DNA of 64,000 nt from Treponema sp. (GTDB lineage: Bacteria; Spirochaetota; Spirochaetia; Treponematales; Breznakiellaceae). The notes below the pieces were generated by a model that saw only the letters and a program-made list of their open reading frames with translations, searched no databases and had not been told where the DNA came from. The stretch lies in NCBI GenBank assembly GCA_031265845.1, contig JAISCC010000153.1, positions 1-64,000 on the forward strand, read 5' to 3'. Below, in pieces: positions 38,257 to 48,627 of this stretch (its first letter is position 1; the number at the start of each line of letters is the position of its first letter). The translations under genes were made by a program, and so were the position numbers.

Positions 38257-40305
38257 TTACCTGCCGCCATTGCTGTTTTGCCTGCTGAAATTTTCCAGAG
38301 AATTTGACATTTGCTCCATCCGGTTATAGGCGTTTTCCATCTGGCTGTATTGTATGCGCAATGCGGCTTCTTTTTCCGCGAGTTGTTTGTCTAACGTCGC
38401 TATGCGTTGCTCATCCGCTTTAATGCGGGAGTCAATAGTCGCGGTTCTTATAAAGATAAGTCCGCCGGTTTCCACATAGGGTCTGGTAAGGCTTTCAAGC
38501 GCATACGCCACGCCGCTGTCAACGATAAGATCGCCATTGGAGTCAAAGCCAAAAAGCTGTTGCATTTCGGCAAGGTTCATTTCCAGCGCTTCGTCAAGTT
38601 TTTTTTCGTCAATTTCAAGGTAGCCCCGCAAACGGGACGGATCATAGCCGCTGCTGCCGCCGCTCATGCGCATATCGGTGCCGATGCCGTATTTGGCAAG
38701 CATATCCGTTCCGGTTGCGGTGGGATACGGCGCCGTAGCGGCGTTCTGCGCGGCGTTCTTGTATTGGGTCAGGGTGGAATCTCCGGCGAATGATCCCATA
38801 CGGTCGCGCATCCCCTCTTGCTCTTCTTCCGATAAGTAGGAAAGCTCTTGTACAATGCGGTCGTCATTGCGGGTAAGGACATTGATTTCCGCCATGACTC
38901 TATTGTAATTGCCTACAAAAGTAATGATGGCGTCTTTTATGGTCTCTCTGTCTGCTTCAACCGCTATGCGTACCGGCGTATCGGAGGGTTTTTTTACAGA
39001 TATGGTGATGCCAGGCAAGAGGTCGTCAATGGTATTGGTTGCGCGGGACACATTGATTCCATCCATGGAGACAACCGCGTCTTGTGCGACGGAAACAGGA
39101 TTCACCGGCTTATAGTTGATGGGATCGCTTGGATCCATGAGTTGGATGCGCTGAAGCGATACGTCGCGGTGTGTATTTTTATTGGCGATGTTGAGGGATA
39201 CAACGGTTTTGCCGATCTCGGAATCGGGAATCTGAAAGGAAATCCGCGTAAAGCCGTCCGCATCCTCTATCGGCGCAAGCTCTATATTCGTACCATCCGA
39301 AAAAGTCAGGGACAACACGTTCATGTCGTCAATACGCTCAGGCGGTTCAGGCGGTTTCCATTCAGGAATGGGAACCGAAGAAGGAGCGCTGTCAATGACA
39401 ATGCCATTGAATGTTACAGAACCCGTATTAGGTATGGAAGGTCCAGGCGGAGGCTCCACTTGAGGCGGAGGCTCGGTCGGAAGGACTTTTACAGCCGTCT
39501 CAAAAAAGATCGTCAAACCCTGGCTCACGACCGTATTGTCAGGAAAAGCGATGGAAGCGTCGCCTGTCGCGCTTACTTTGATGCTGTCATTATCAACAAC
39601 GGCCAACTGCGCCGCCGCCTGTTGTCCATTCTGCCCCGCATCTTCATCGCCTCCATCAAGGAGTGTTATGGCGACATCTTGCAAGTTGATCTGTTGTTCC
39701 AATATGCCGCTTTTGAGCGCCAAATCCAATGCCGCATCGGAAAAAACGAGATTATTCTCCCCTCCGGTGATTTTTGATTCGATAAGGAGGGATTTTTTCC
39801 CACTCTGCACCGTTACAAAACTTGCCTCTATCTTGCCTTTGCCTCGGCGGTTAAGCGCGTCGACAAAATCTTTGAGAGAACCGCCCTTGAAATCAAACGA
39901 GATATGCTCCGGCCCTGAATCAAAGGTATAAACGCCCGCTTCTACCACAAACGAATCATCTAAAGGCGGTGAAAGAAACCGGTCTGCCTGCGCAATTTGT
40001 TTGACCGTGAATTCCTTTGTCTGGGGCGCGGTTTGTCGTACCGCGCTGCCTGTCAACACCGAAGCGTCCGAAGAGGTGATGACGCGGTCGTTAAAAGGGT
40101 TTTGAAAAGAATAAAGCTGGCGGGCGCTGTCCCGCAGGGAAACCATGCGCCTGTTTACATCTTGCCAATAGGTCTTTTGCGCTTGCAGGCGTTCTTTTTC
40201 CTGCTCCGAGCGATCCCGTGGGATACGCTCTATTTTCATGAGACCTTCTACAATTCTGTCGGTGTTGAACCGGCTTGAAACGCCGGGCATGTAAACATCT
40301 GACAC
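38257..40305 (-). CDS. fliD: Flagellar hook-associated protein 2 (filament cap)
   Basis: MSDVYMPGVSSRFNTDRIVEGLMKIERIPRDR, FTVKQIAQADRFLS, DMLAKYGIGTDMRMSGGSSGYDPSRLRGYLEIDEKKLDEAL. Confidence 0.92.
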   Translation of the reverse strand: MSDVYMPGVSSRFNTDRIVEGLMKIERIPRDRSEQEKERLQAQKTYWQDVNRRMVSLRDSARQLYSFQNPFNDRVITSSDASVLTGSAVRQTAPQTKEFTVKQIAQADRFLSPPLDDSFVVEAGVYTFDSGPEHISFDFKGGSLKDFVDALNRRGKGKIEASFVTVQSGKKSLLIESKITGGENNLVFSDAALDLALKSGILEQQINLQDVAITLLDGGDEDAGQNGQQAAAQLAVVDNDSIKVSATGDASIAFPDNTVVSQGLTIFFETAVKVLPTEPPPQVEPPPGPSIPNTGSVTFNGIVIDSAPSSVPIPEWKPPEPPERIDDMNVLSLTFSDGTNIELAPIEDADGFTRISFQIPDSEIGKTVVSLNIANKNTHRDVSLQRIQLMDPSDPINYKPVNPVSVAQDAVVSMDGINVSRATNTIDDLLPGITISVKKPSDTPVRIAVEADRETIKDAIITFVGNYNRVMAEINVLTRNDDRIVQELSYLSEEEQEGMRDRMGSFAGDSTLTQYKNAAQNAATAPYPTATGTDMLAKYGIGTDMRMSGGSSGYDPSRLRGYLEIDEKKLDEALEMNLAEMQQLFGFDSNGDLIVDSGVAYALESLTRPYVETGGLIFIRTATIDSRIKADEQRIATLDKQLAEKEAALRIQYSQMENAYNRMEQMSNSLENFSRQNSNGGR

Positions 40306-40661
40306 TATATAAACTCGTCAAATAAAACGCCTATGGTTTCTGTGATTTTACCATGAAGTCTGCGCAATTCTTTCGGCGGCAGGACATTCACCACTTCGCC
40401 GGTTTCAGGATCAATCACCCTGACGAGGATCTCATGGGATTTATGATCCACAATAAATTTAAGTTTTTTATTCAGCGTAAAACTTATTCGTTCCAAATCT
40501 TTCGCCGCTTTATCAACATCTAACGGCTCCATTTTCTCATGGGTCATGGACAAATCCGGCTTATAATCCTTTACCGCTGAAATTTTCTGGCTCGTCGCTC
40601 TGATTAGAGCCAACTGTGCGCCACCGCTTCCTTGCGTATACGCTGATATTTGCAGATTCAT
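40305..40661 (-). CDS. FlaG-family protein
   Basis: Start at MNLQISAYTQG; ISFTLNKKLKFIVDHKSHEILVRVIDPETGEVVNVLPPKELRRLHGKI. Confidence 0.85.
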   Translation of the reverse strand: MNLQISAYTQGSGGAQLALIRATSQKISAVKDYKPDLSMTHEKMEPLDVDKAAKDLERISFTLNKKLKFIVDHKSHEILVRVIDPETGEVVNVLPPKELRRLHGKITETIGVLFDEFI

Positions 40662-40813
40662 AGCGTATCTCCTTTTATTTTTTAAATTTTCGGCTGTTTT
40701 CCGCAAAAACTCAAGAGCAACCCCAAAAACATCATTTTCAGAGTTGCTCTTGTTATAAAGAGACGACATCCAGAAGTCTCTTCTACGCATTATATTTTTT
40801 TAATAAAGAGCGG

Positions 40814-41638
40814 CTATAAAAGTTGCGTCGCCGCCTGAGGCTGCATATTAGCTTGCGCAAGAAGCGCCATTCCTGTACGCGTTAGAATAGAATTTTTCGT
40901 GTACAGCACGGTTTCAGCGGCGATATTCGTATCCCGTATGCGTGATTCGGCGCTCTGCAAGTTTTCCGCGCCAATTTGAACGCCGCCGACGGCCAATTCA
41001 AGCCTGTTTTGGAAACCTCCCAGATCGGCTCGTTGTTTGGAAACTATATGCAACGCATCGTCCAGCGTCTTGATAGCGTCGTTCGCTTCATCGGCGGATG
41101 TAAGCTTAAGACCATCAATACCAAGCGCCTGCGCGTTCATATTTTCCACATAAAAACGCTCGTTCTGGTTTTCATTGGCGCCAACTTGAATCTGCATAAC
41201 TGTCGATGATTCTCTGCCAAATGTGCCGGTTAAAAGTATCATCCCATTAAATTGGGCATGAGACGCGATCCGGTTCACTTCATCAACAAGCTGGGAAACT
41301 TCAACCTGAATCTGCTCACGGTCATCCTCGGTGTAAATGCCGTTCGCCGCCTGCACGGAAAGCTCTCTCAGCCGGTGCAGGATATCTTGGGTTTCCTGAA
41401 GGTACCCCTCGGTTGTCTGGATAAAAGACACGCCGTTCTGGATATTTCTGTCCGCCTGATTCAAACCACGTATCTGACTTCGGAGTTTCTCGGAAACCGC
41501 AAGTCCCGACGCATCATCGGCGGCTTTGTTTATCCGCTCTCCCGAACTAAGTTTCTCAATATTGCCGTTTATCTGATTTTGTACAATACCTAATGCGCGG
41601 TCGGCGAATTGAGCGCTTAAATTATGATTTATTATCAT
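40814..41638 (-). CDS. Flagellin, FlaB type (copy 1)
   Basis: [65 protein letters not shown]. Confidence 0.95.
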   Translation of the reverse strand: MIINHNLSAQFADRALGIVQNQINGNIEKLSSGERINKAADDASGLAVSEKLRSQIRGLNQADRNIQNGVSFIQTTEGYLQETQDILHRLRELSVQAANGIYTEDDREQIQVEVSQLVDEVNRIASHAQFNGMILLTGTFGRESSTVMQIQVGANENQNERFYVENMNAQALGIDGLKLTSADEANDAIKTLDDALHIVSKQRADLGGFQNRLELAVGGVQIGAENLQSAESRIRDTNIAAETVLYTKNSILTRTGMALLAQANMQPQAATQLL

Positions 41639-41856
41639 TATTTCCCCCTGCAATAACAAAAAGGATCGCCTGTCAAGTTCCACTTAGTCAAAAAGCATAC
41701 ACTTTTCAATCACCCAGCTTTTAGCTGGACAAATAACAACCAGCTAAGCCGACCATTATTCACTTGACAAACGATCCATCATGCACTGCATACACCCTCT
41801 GTAAACCGTACGGCTCCGCCGTAGAGGCGAAACCGTACGGGGGTTACGCCGCCCGC

Positions 41857-42699
41857 TTATTGAAGCAGTGAAAGAACAGAGTTGGACCTCTGATTTGCCT
41901 GGGCAAGCAACGCGGTGCCGGACTGGGACAGAATCTGGTTCCTGGTGTACGCGACAGTTTCCGCAGCAATGCTGGTGTCGCGGATACGGGATTCGGAAGC
42001 CTGAAGGTTTTCCGCGCCGATGTCAATGCCACGAATAGCATGTTCCAGACGATTCTGGTATGCGCCGAGATCAGCCCGTTGTTTGCTGATGATCTTGAGG
42101 GCGCTGTCAAGCGTGCCGATAGCGGCGTTCGCATCATCCGCGCTCTGGAGGGAGATCGGTCCCTGATCGCCGCCAAGCCCGAGGGAGCCTGCGGTTATCT
42201 CACCAATAAAGACCTGCTCGCGCTGATCAATGTTGGCTCCGATATGGAAGTACATGCTGTCCTCGCCGCCTTCCTGGGCATAGCGTCCGGTAAGCATGTT
42301 CAAACCGTTGAACTGGGCGTGGGAAGCGATGCGGTTCACTTCATCAACAAGCTGGGAAACTTCAACCTGAATCTGCTCGCGATCATCGGCGGTATAAATG
42401 CCGTTGGCGCTCTGCACCGCGAGTTCGCGGAGGCGTTGCACAATGTCCTGGCTTTCCTGTAGGTAACCTTCAGTTGTCTGAATGAAGGAAATGCCGTCCA
42501 AGGCATTGGCGGATGCGCGGTTCAAACCGCGGATCTGGCTGCGAAGTTTTTCAGAAACAGCGAGACCGGAAGCATCATCGCCAGCGCGATTAATGCGAAG
42601 TCCGGAAGAAAGTTTCTCGATGTTTTTGTTAATAGAAGTTTGGGTAATACCCAGAGAGCGATCAGCGAACTGAGCGCTTAAGTTGTGGTTGATGATCAT
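41857..42699 (-). CDS. Flagellin, FlaB type (copy 2)
   Basis: [65 protein letters not shown]. Confidence 0.95.
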   Translation of the reverse strand: MIINHNLSAQFADRSLGITQTSINKNIEKLSSGLRINRAGDDASGLAVSEKLRSQIRGLNRASANALDGISFIQTTEGYLQESQDIVQRLRELAVQSANGIYTADDREQIQVEVSQLVDEVNRIASHAQFNGLNMLTGRYAQEGGEDSMYFHIGANIDQREQVFIGEITAGSLGLGGDQGPISLQSADDANAAIGTLDSALKIISKQRADLGAYQNRLEHAIRGIDIGAENLQASESRIRDTSIAAETVAYTRNQILSQSGTALLAQANQRSNSVLSLLQ

Positions 42700-43110
42700 A
42701 ATCATCCTCCCTGAAAGAATGTACCGGCAACATCCGTGCAACCGGTAGGGATTAAGACCAAAGGTCTTTTATTTCATCCCTTATGTTATAAATATAACAT
42801 TACTAGATTTTTTTTGCAAGCCGTCTATTTAATTTTTTTTGTTTTTTTACGCTTTTTTTGCGCCGCAAAATTTTTTTTGCGTAAAATACGGCGTTTACGC
42901 CTTCTCATTCCACACTTAACGCGCTTCGTTCTTTATGATATAGTTAAAAAGCTTTCATATTCAAGATGGAAAGGCGGCGCAAAGTGGCGGCGTGTCGTTC
43001 ATGTATCTCGTTTCGCAAGGAATATTATGCAAACTGTGGCGCGCTAACGCCGTTTTTTCGCCAGCGGCGTTGTGTCCATACATTTCAATGAAGCGATTAG
43101 GCGGAAAATA

Positions 43111-44049
43111 ATGAATAATAGTGAAGAAAACAAAAAAACTGCGGGCGCCCTGCGCCAATTCACGATGTTTGCTCCGTTGCGCAAGTCTACGATACATCTG
43201 GCAAAACGAATGACGCTGGTTGTCGCCGGCGCCACGCTGATGGCGTTTAACATCAATACGTTTGTGTATGCGGGGGGGCTTGTACCGGGCGGCTTTACCG
43301 GACTTACGCTACTTACTTTGGAAGTTTTCGAGCAGTTTTTCCATATACACCTGCCTTTCAGCGTTGTACTCTACCTGTTGAATGTGGCGCCGGCGGTCGT
43401 CTGCTTCAAGCTCATCGGGAAACGTTTCACCCTGCTCTCCGTGTTGATGGTGATTGTCTGCGGATTTTTGACGGACTGGATGCCGAAGCTGTTCACTGAT
43501 CTTATCAAACTGCACGATCCCCTGCTTTCAGCGGTTTTCGGCGGAATTTTGAACGCGATGTCGATAAGCTTGTGCCTGTTCGCCGACGCCACGAGTGGAG
43601 GCACGGATTTTATCGCCGTTTTTATTTCCGAAAAATACGGCAAGGATGCATGGAACTACATCTTCACGGGCAACTGTGTGATACTCGTCCTTGCCGCATC
43701 CCTCTTTTCATTGGATAAAGCGCTCTATTCGATTATTTTTCAGTTTGCCACAACCGTCGCGCTCGCTTCTTTTTACCACGGATATCAACAGAAGACCTTG
43801 CTCATCATCACCAGCAAACCAGACGAGATATACCATCTTATCCGCGACAAGACCCGGCACGACGCGACAGCCATCAAAGGCGTAGGCATGTACCGTATGG
43901 CTGAAAAAACGTTGCTCTATTCGGTGGTCGCGGCGAACGAAGACGCATTTCTCACCGCCGCCATCAAAGAAATTGATACGGACGCCTTCATCAACATATT
44001 AAAAACCGAGCAGATAAAAGGAAGGTTTTACAAGCCGCCCAAAGATTAA
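43111..44049 (+). CDS. YitT-family membrane protein (DUF2179 C-terminus)
   Basis: Multi-TM; FVYAGGLVPGGFTGLTLL, DATSGGTDFIAVFISEKYG, DKTRHDATAIKGVGMYRMAEKTLLYSVV. Confidence 0.85.
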   Translation: MNNSEENKKTAGALRQFTMFAPLRKSTIHLAKRMTLVVAGATLMAFNINTFVYAGGLVPGGFTGLTLLTLEVFEQFFHIHLPFSVVLYLLNVAPAVVCFKLIGKRFTLLSVLMVIVCGFLTDWMPKLFTDLIKLHDPLLSAVFGGILNAMSISLCLFADATSGGTDFIAVFISEKYGKDAWNYIFTGNCVILVLAASLFSLDKALYSIIFQFATTVALASFYHGYQQKTLLIITSKPDEIYHLIRDKTRHDATAIKGVGMYRMAEKTLLYSVVAANEDAFLTAAIKEIDTDAFINILKTEQIKGRFYKPPKD

Positions 44050-44067
44050 CGCCGAGCGGCTTGTTTT
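44030..44067 (+). terminator. Terminator-like hairpin overlapping the YitT-family stop codon
   Basis: ACAAGCCGC...GCGGCTTGTTTT, 9-bp stem. Confidence 0.55.
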
Positions 44068-44073
44068 ACATAC

Positions 44074-45093
44074 ATGCGCGACGCTTCTTCCAAAAGAGGC
44101 GCATTGCCTTTGACAGTCTGTTTATGGTATACTGATTGTGTGAACGACGCCTTATCTTCATACAAAAACTGCCGTCTCTGTCCCCGTGGATGCGGCGTTG
44201 ACCGTTTGGCTGGAAACAAGGGCTTTTGCGGAGAAACGGCGGCGCTCCGCATCGCCGCCGCCGCCATCCACCGGGGAGAAGAGCCGCCCATTACAGGAGT
44301 CGGGGGTTCCGGCGCAATCTTTGTGAGCGGGTGCGCTCTCCAGTGCGCATTTTGTCAGAACTATCAGATTTCTCAACAAGGTATGGGAAAAATCGTGACC
44401 GAAGCTGAATTTGCGCGGATATGCCTTGCGCTTCAAGAGAAACACGCGGAAAATATCAACATCGTCACCGGAAGCCATGTCGCTCCAGCTCTTGCCGCCG
44501 GAATACGAGCCGCCCGGAAGCAAGGCTTGGTCATTCCGGTTCTATGGAATTCTTCTGGCTATGAAACGCTCGAAGCCCTGTCTCTGCTTGAAGATGTGAT
44601 CGATGCGTACCTGCCAGATTTAAAGACCCTTGATTCCGCACTGGCAGAGCGCTTTTTCAAAGCCGCAGATTACGGCGAGGTCGCGTCAGCCGCGATAAAG
44701 AAAACGCTCGAATTTCGAAACCTCCGCTATGAGGGAGCCGTCCTGCGTTCAGGCGTCATTGTACGGCACCTTGTGTTGCCCGGACATCTTGATTCTACGC
44801 GGGATGTCCTTCACTGGTTTGCGGAAAATGCCATGGGAAAAGGCTTGCTTTCGCTCATGATGCAGTACACGCCGGTCCGTAACGGAGATATACCCGACCG
44901 CTCTGTCCATGAAGCGGAATACGAGACTGTTCTCTGCTGGCTTGACGAATTCGGCATAGAAGACGGCTTTTATCAGGAATTGACGCCGGACATGTCCGCA
45001 GGCAACGAGTGGCTGCCCGATTTCAACCGCGTCAATTCTTTTTCTTCGAAACTGTCAACGCCGGTCTGGCACTGGCGCGTGGGGTTTGTGTGA
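44074..45093 (+). CDS. Radical SAM protein, PflX/PflA-like
   Basis: NCRLCPRGCGVDR, CALQCAFCQNYQISQQG (CX3CX2C), GYETLEALSLLEDVIDAYLPDLK, LPGHLDSTRDVL, QYTPV. Confidence 0.88.
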   Translation: MRDASSKRGALPLTVCLWYTDCVNDALSSYKNCRLCPRGCGVDRLAGNKGFCGETAALRIAAAAIHRGEEPPITGVGGSGAIFVSGCALQCAFCQNYQISQQGMGKIVTEAEFARICLALQEKHAENINIVTGSHVAPALAAGIRAARKQGLVIPVLWNSSGYETLEALSLLEDVIDAYLPDLKTLDSALAERFFKAADYGEVASAAIKKTLEFRNLRYEGAVLRSGVIVRHLVLPGHLDSTRDVLHWFAENAMGKGLLSLMMQYTPVRNGDIPDRSVHEAEYETVLCWLDEFGIEDGFYQELTPDMSAGNEWLPDFNRVNSFSSKLSTPVWHWRVGFV

Positions 45094-45147
45094 TGCGGCG
45101 CCTAAATGCGCGAGGCGCGTTTTTAAGGCCGATCTCCGCATCGCCCT

Positions 45148-45654
45148 TCATTTCCGTTTAAAGCGTATCTCGCAGATGCCATCGCCTTTTGCAATGGTCT
45201 TTTGCAGATCAAGGATGCAACCAAAGCTCTCCGCTATGCCACGGTCGCCCCACATGGCGAAATCGCAGAGTCGCGTCATTTCCTCCACGGAACAACCTTG
45301 CTTTTGCCATGCGTTGACCAGCGGGCAGTAATGAAAATCAACATCAAAATTGTCATCCGTCATGCGCTGGATTTTCATTTCAAAAATGAGTCTTCCGGGC
45401 AAGCCGAAGAGTTTTTTCCGCAAGGTTTTGAGGCTCGGCTTTCCGGTACTGGCGTTCACTGCGATTTCGGCTATAGCGCCTCCCTGAAAAAGCCCGCACC
45501 GGCGTATGGCGTCCGGCGCAAAAGATTCAGGGGCAAAACCTTTTTTCTTCGCTTCATCGCACAAAAAATAGAGCCACAAAGCCCTGTGTTCAAAAAGGTT
45601 CCGTAATTGCCGTATCAGCCATGATTTGTTTTTAGGTTCATTTTTAACGGTCAT
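45148..45654 (-). CDS. L-2-amino-thiazoline-4-carboxylic acid hydrolase-like family protein
   Basis: FDVDFHYCPLVNAWQKQGCSVEEMTRLCDFAMWGDRGIAESFGCILDLQKTIAKGDGICEIRFKRK. Confidence 0.65.
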   Translation of the reverse strand: MTVKNEPKNKSWLIRQLRNLFEHRALWLYFLCDEAKKKGFAPESFAPDAIRRCGLFQGGAIAEIAVNASTGKPSLKTLRKKLFGLPGRLIFEMKIQRMTDDNFDVDFHYCPLVNAWQKQGCSVEEMTRLCDFAMWGDRGIAESFGCILDLQKTIAKGDGICEIRFKRK

Positions 45655-45664
45655 ACATCCTCCC

Positions 45665-45689
45665 CGGCGAATGCCGCCGGCATTCGCCG
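45665..45689. repeat. 12-bp perfect inverted repeat (1-nt centre) in the V-ATPase F / ATC-hydrolase-like gap
   Basis: CGGCGAATGCCG-C-CGGCATTCGCCG. Confidence 0.92.
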
Positions 45690-46028
45690 CTATACGTGAA
45701 TTCCTATCGCTTCCCGAATCGAATCCACAAGCGTCTTCCTACCTTGTATTTTCCCCAACATGCCGGGCAGTTCTACAATGAGGGGATATTGGGCGCCAAG
45801 CTGCCAATCAATAAGTTTCTCGCCAAGCCAATCCGCGACTTCCTGGGTCAAGATGAGGATGCGGCAGTTTTCAGTGGGAACAGCCGCATTTGTCACTTCA
45901 TCAAAACCTTCGGTGACGCGCCGAAACACGCGGCGGGCTTCCTCTTCGTTATTGGCGGCTACGCCGTCAATGCCTACAAACTTGAAGCCCGTAACCAACT
46001 CCGGATCGCCGATGAAAAAATAGTCCAC
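45690..46028 (-). CDS. V-type ATP synthase subunit F
   Basis: MDYFFIGDPELVTGFKFVGIDGVAANNEEEARRVF...ILILTQEVADWL...YPLIVELPGMLGK. Confidence 0.88.
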   Translation of the reverse strand: MDYFFIGDPELVTGFKFVGIDGVAANNEEEARRVFRRVTEGFDEVTNAAVPTENCRILILTQEVADWLGEKLIDWQLGAQYPLIVELPGMLGKIQGRKTLVDSIREAIGIHV

Positions 46029-46034
46029 AGGCGG

Positions 46035-46340
46035 CTACAAAATGAGTATGAGCAACCCGACCAGAAAGCCCCACAGACAGATGCCTTCCGCAAGACCGAC
46101 AAAAGGCATGGCTTTTCCCGAAAGCTCGGCGTTTTCGCTCATCGCGCCCATTGCCGCGGCTCCAATTTGACCGACCGCAAGACCGCCGCCAATACAGGCG
46201 ATGCCCACAGCGACCGCCGCCGCGATGTACTTAACCGCCGAACCAGAACTTTGCTCCGCCGCCGCTTCCTCCTGAGCGAACAAAAACGCCGAGGCAAAAA
46301 CAAACAGGGCAAATGCAATGCCAATCATTTTACATTTCAT
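46035..46340 (-). CDS. V-type ATP synthase subunit K (proteolipid)
   Basis: IGGGLAVGQIGAAAMGAMSENAELSGKAMPFVGLAEGICLWGFLVGLLIL, single TM hairpin with membrane Glu, preceded by a signal-like segment. Confidence 0.88.
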   Translation of the reverse strand: MKCKMIGIAFALFVFASAFLFAQEEAAAEQSSGSAVKYIAAAVAVGIACIGGGLAVGQIGAAAMGAMSENAELSGKAMPFVGLAEGICLWGFLVGLLILIL

Positions 46341-46518
46341 ACAATTCCTCCTTAAGGTGTCAGATGTTTATTCGCAGTGGAGTCTAATGCCGCGCCTTTT
46401 GGCGGTTACATCATTGACGACGCCAAAAAAATGACCCCACAGTTACATAATTTCTTTAAAGTCGAACCGAAGTTCGAAGGCTCGCCGAACCTTGCAAGCG
46501 CACGATGCGGACAAGATG

Positions 46519-48627
46519 TCATTCCTTACGAAATCTGAACGGAGTGAACCGTACGCCAGTTTCGGTAAAGAATTTGCTGAAAAATTCATAATATTGAAGA
46601 CGTGTAACCTGAATTGCCACGATCATTCCTTCAAGTACAATGATGATTCCGTTTCCAAAAATGATGACGACCAGTGAAAACACGGGTCCGAATGACGACC
46701 CGCGCGCCACAATGCCGGCCATGGTAAACGTGATGAACGATAGAACCGTATGGGACAGCGCGAAAGCCCCCACACGGAGGAAACTGACGCTGTTCGAGAT
46801 ATAACTGGACAGCGTCTCAAGAATTTCCACGATCCCTTCTATGATAAAAACCATAAGCCCTTCTTTGAGTATGGGGCGTTCGCCGGAAATAAGCCGCCCT
46901 AACGCCTCGCCAAAGAAGACGCCCAAAAGCGGGATTGCGATACCTGGAATGTCGAACCAGCGCAGTCTGTCATTCAGGATGAGCCTCACCGCTATGCTGA
47001 TGACGTACCAGAAGAACACCGCGCCGGCAATTCCTGTTTTTGAAAAGAAGGCTTTTTCGTAATTCTTTTTGATCAACTGATTTATGATGTTAAAAACGAG
47101 TCCTGTAGAGTTGAGGATCACACCCAGCGCCAGCGTGAAGCCAAAGAAATAAAAAAGTTTGTCGAGGCTCCCCTTCTCAGGCATAAGGTGCAGAATTTTT
47201 GGAACGGCGCTCCAGCCAAAATACGCGCCCACAGGCGTATCGGCAAAAAAACCGGTGACCGCAAGGGTAGGCGCTTCCAGAAGAGTCTCGTTTGAGAACA
47301 CCGCGCCATACAAGAGACCCATGAACATTGAAGAAGCGCCCACCGCGACAAGCGGGCCGCCAAAGTTTTTATAACTCCGCATAAATTTGGAGTTCTTTTG
47401 CAGAAGAAGCCCGATGAGCGACAGTACAAGCCCCTGCCCCACGTCGCCAAACATGACGCCGAAAAGCAGGGTGAAGAACACGGCGACAAACGAGGTGGGA
47501 TCTATCGCGCCATAAAGCGGAGCGCCATAGGAGAAGACAAGCGGCTCAAAGCCCTTCACGAATTTGCCGTGGCTCAAGGCGGTAGGAACTTTCTCGCTTC
47601 CGTCCCGCACCGAAGGCACCTCGTCCGGGTTCAGGGTGCGTATGCCGATTCTGCCTGACGTAATCTTAACAAGCTCCGAAACAATGGAATTCAGACTGTC
47701 CGCAGGCATCCAGCCCGTTAGAAGATAGGCGCTTTTCGTAGCCACGAGCCTTTGTTTCACCTGTTCCGTAACATTTGCCATGGCGTAGGAAGCGGCAAGC
47801 GACAGAAGAGGCGTCCTGTATTCATCAAGCAGTTTGTTCTTTTCTTCGGTTATAGCTTCCAAGCCGCTTTCCGTAAGTTTTTGCCGCGATTCAAGGCTTG
47901 CAAGCAATTCCGCCGGTATGCCGAGATAGTCTTTCGGAATGGCGATGGGCGTGAACGACCGTTTTTTAAGCTCGGAATCCAAGGCAAAACGCCCGATGCG
48001 GGAAGACGCCGCAAGTATTTTGTCGTCATTCAGCGGGATGATCGCCGCCCTGTCCGAAAGGTTTTTTCTGACTTCAGCCTGCCCCCTCATGTCAAGGCGC
48101 CCAACGCGCAACGTAAGGTAAGAAAGCTGATCCAGTTCCGAGAACGGCGCGTTAAGCGCCGCAAACGCCCGCGCCTCGGTCAGAGCGTTTTCCAGCTTCT
48201 GCCTCTCGTTCTTTTCTTCGGCTTCACGGGTACGCAAACCGAGTATATGAGAGCAGATTTTCCCACGCAAGACTTCATCGTCCGCAGTCGGGAGGCGGCT
48301 TGTCTCGTACGGCTCTACGGGCAATGCCAGACCAAGATACGCGGCGGTTTCTCTGATTTCTTCAAGTTTTGCTTCTATATAATTGGCTCTCTTTTTTTCA
48401 TTTTCCTCTATTTGCTGAAATTCTTCTAATTTTTCAAGGCTTTCAAGCCTCTCGTCGTTTATTGCCGCTTGCTCCTCGCGCTGTTCGGAAAATTGCATGA
48501 GGCTCCGCCTGCCCAAATATTCAACAACCGCGTCAATGTCTTTTTCAAGCGCCGTAAGTTCCACACGCTTCATTCTTCGAGGCATAATCATGACACTGCT
48601 CCCAAAAGCCCCAACGTTTCGCGGCAA
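46519..48627 (-). CDS. V-type ATP synthase subunit I (a-subunit); true start likely slightly downstream of 48627
   Basis: N-terminal coiled-coil half, then FEPLVFSYGAPLYGAIDPTSFVAVFFTLLFGVMFGDVGQGLVL and multi-TM C-terminal half with FLRVGAFALSHTVLSF. Confidence 0.9.
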   Translation of the reverse strand: MPRNVGAFGSSVMIMPRRMKRVELTALEKDIDAVVEYLGRRSLMQFSEQREEQAAINDERLESLEKLEEFQQIEENEKKRANYIEAKLEEIRETAAYLGLALPVEPYETSRLPTADDEVLRGKICSHILGLRTREAEEKNERQKLENALTEARAFAALNAPFSELDQLSYLTLRVGRLDMRGQAEVRKNLSDRAAIIPLNDDKILAASSRIGRFALDSELKKRSFTPIAIPKDYLGIPAELLASLESRQKLTESGLEAITEEKNKLLDEYRTPLLSLAASYAMANVTEQVKQRLVATKSAYLLTGWMPADSLNSIVSELVKITSGRIGIRTLNPDEVPSVRDGSEKVPTALSHGKFVKGFEPLVFSYGAPLYGAIDPTSFVAVFFTLLFGVMFGDVGQGLVLSLIGLLLQKNSKFMRSYKNFGGPLVAVGASSMFMGLLYGAVFSNETLLEAPTLAVTGFFADTPVGAYFGWSAVPKILHLMPEKGSLDKLFYFFGFTLALGVILNSTGLVFNIINQLIKKNYEKAFFSKTGIAGAVFFWYVISIAVRLILNDRLRWFDIPGIAIPLLGVFFGEALGRLISGERPILKEGLMVFIIEGIVEILETLSSYISNSVSFLRVGAFALSHTVLSFITFTMAGIVARGSSFGPVFSLVVIIFGNGIIIVLEGMIVAIQVTRLQYYEFFSKFFTETGVRFTPFRFRKE

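Noticed and set aside
42810-42890. T-rich stretch upstream of flaB considered as a regulatory RNA or phase-variable tract
   Set aside because: Interrupted T runs of mixed length in an AT-rich promoter gap; no defined structure or homopolymer comparable to the G tracts.
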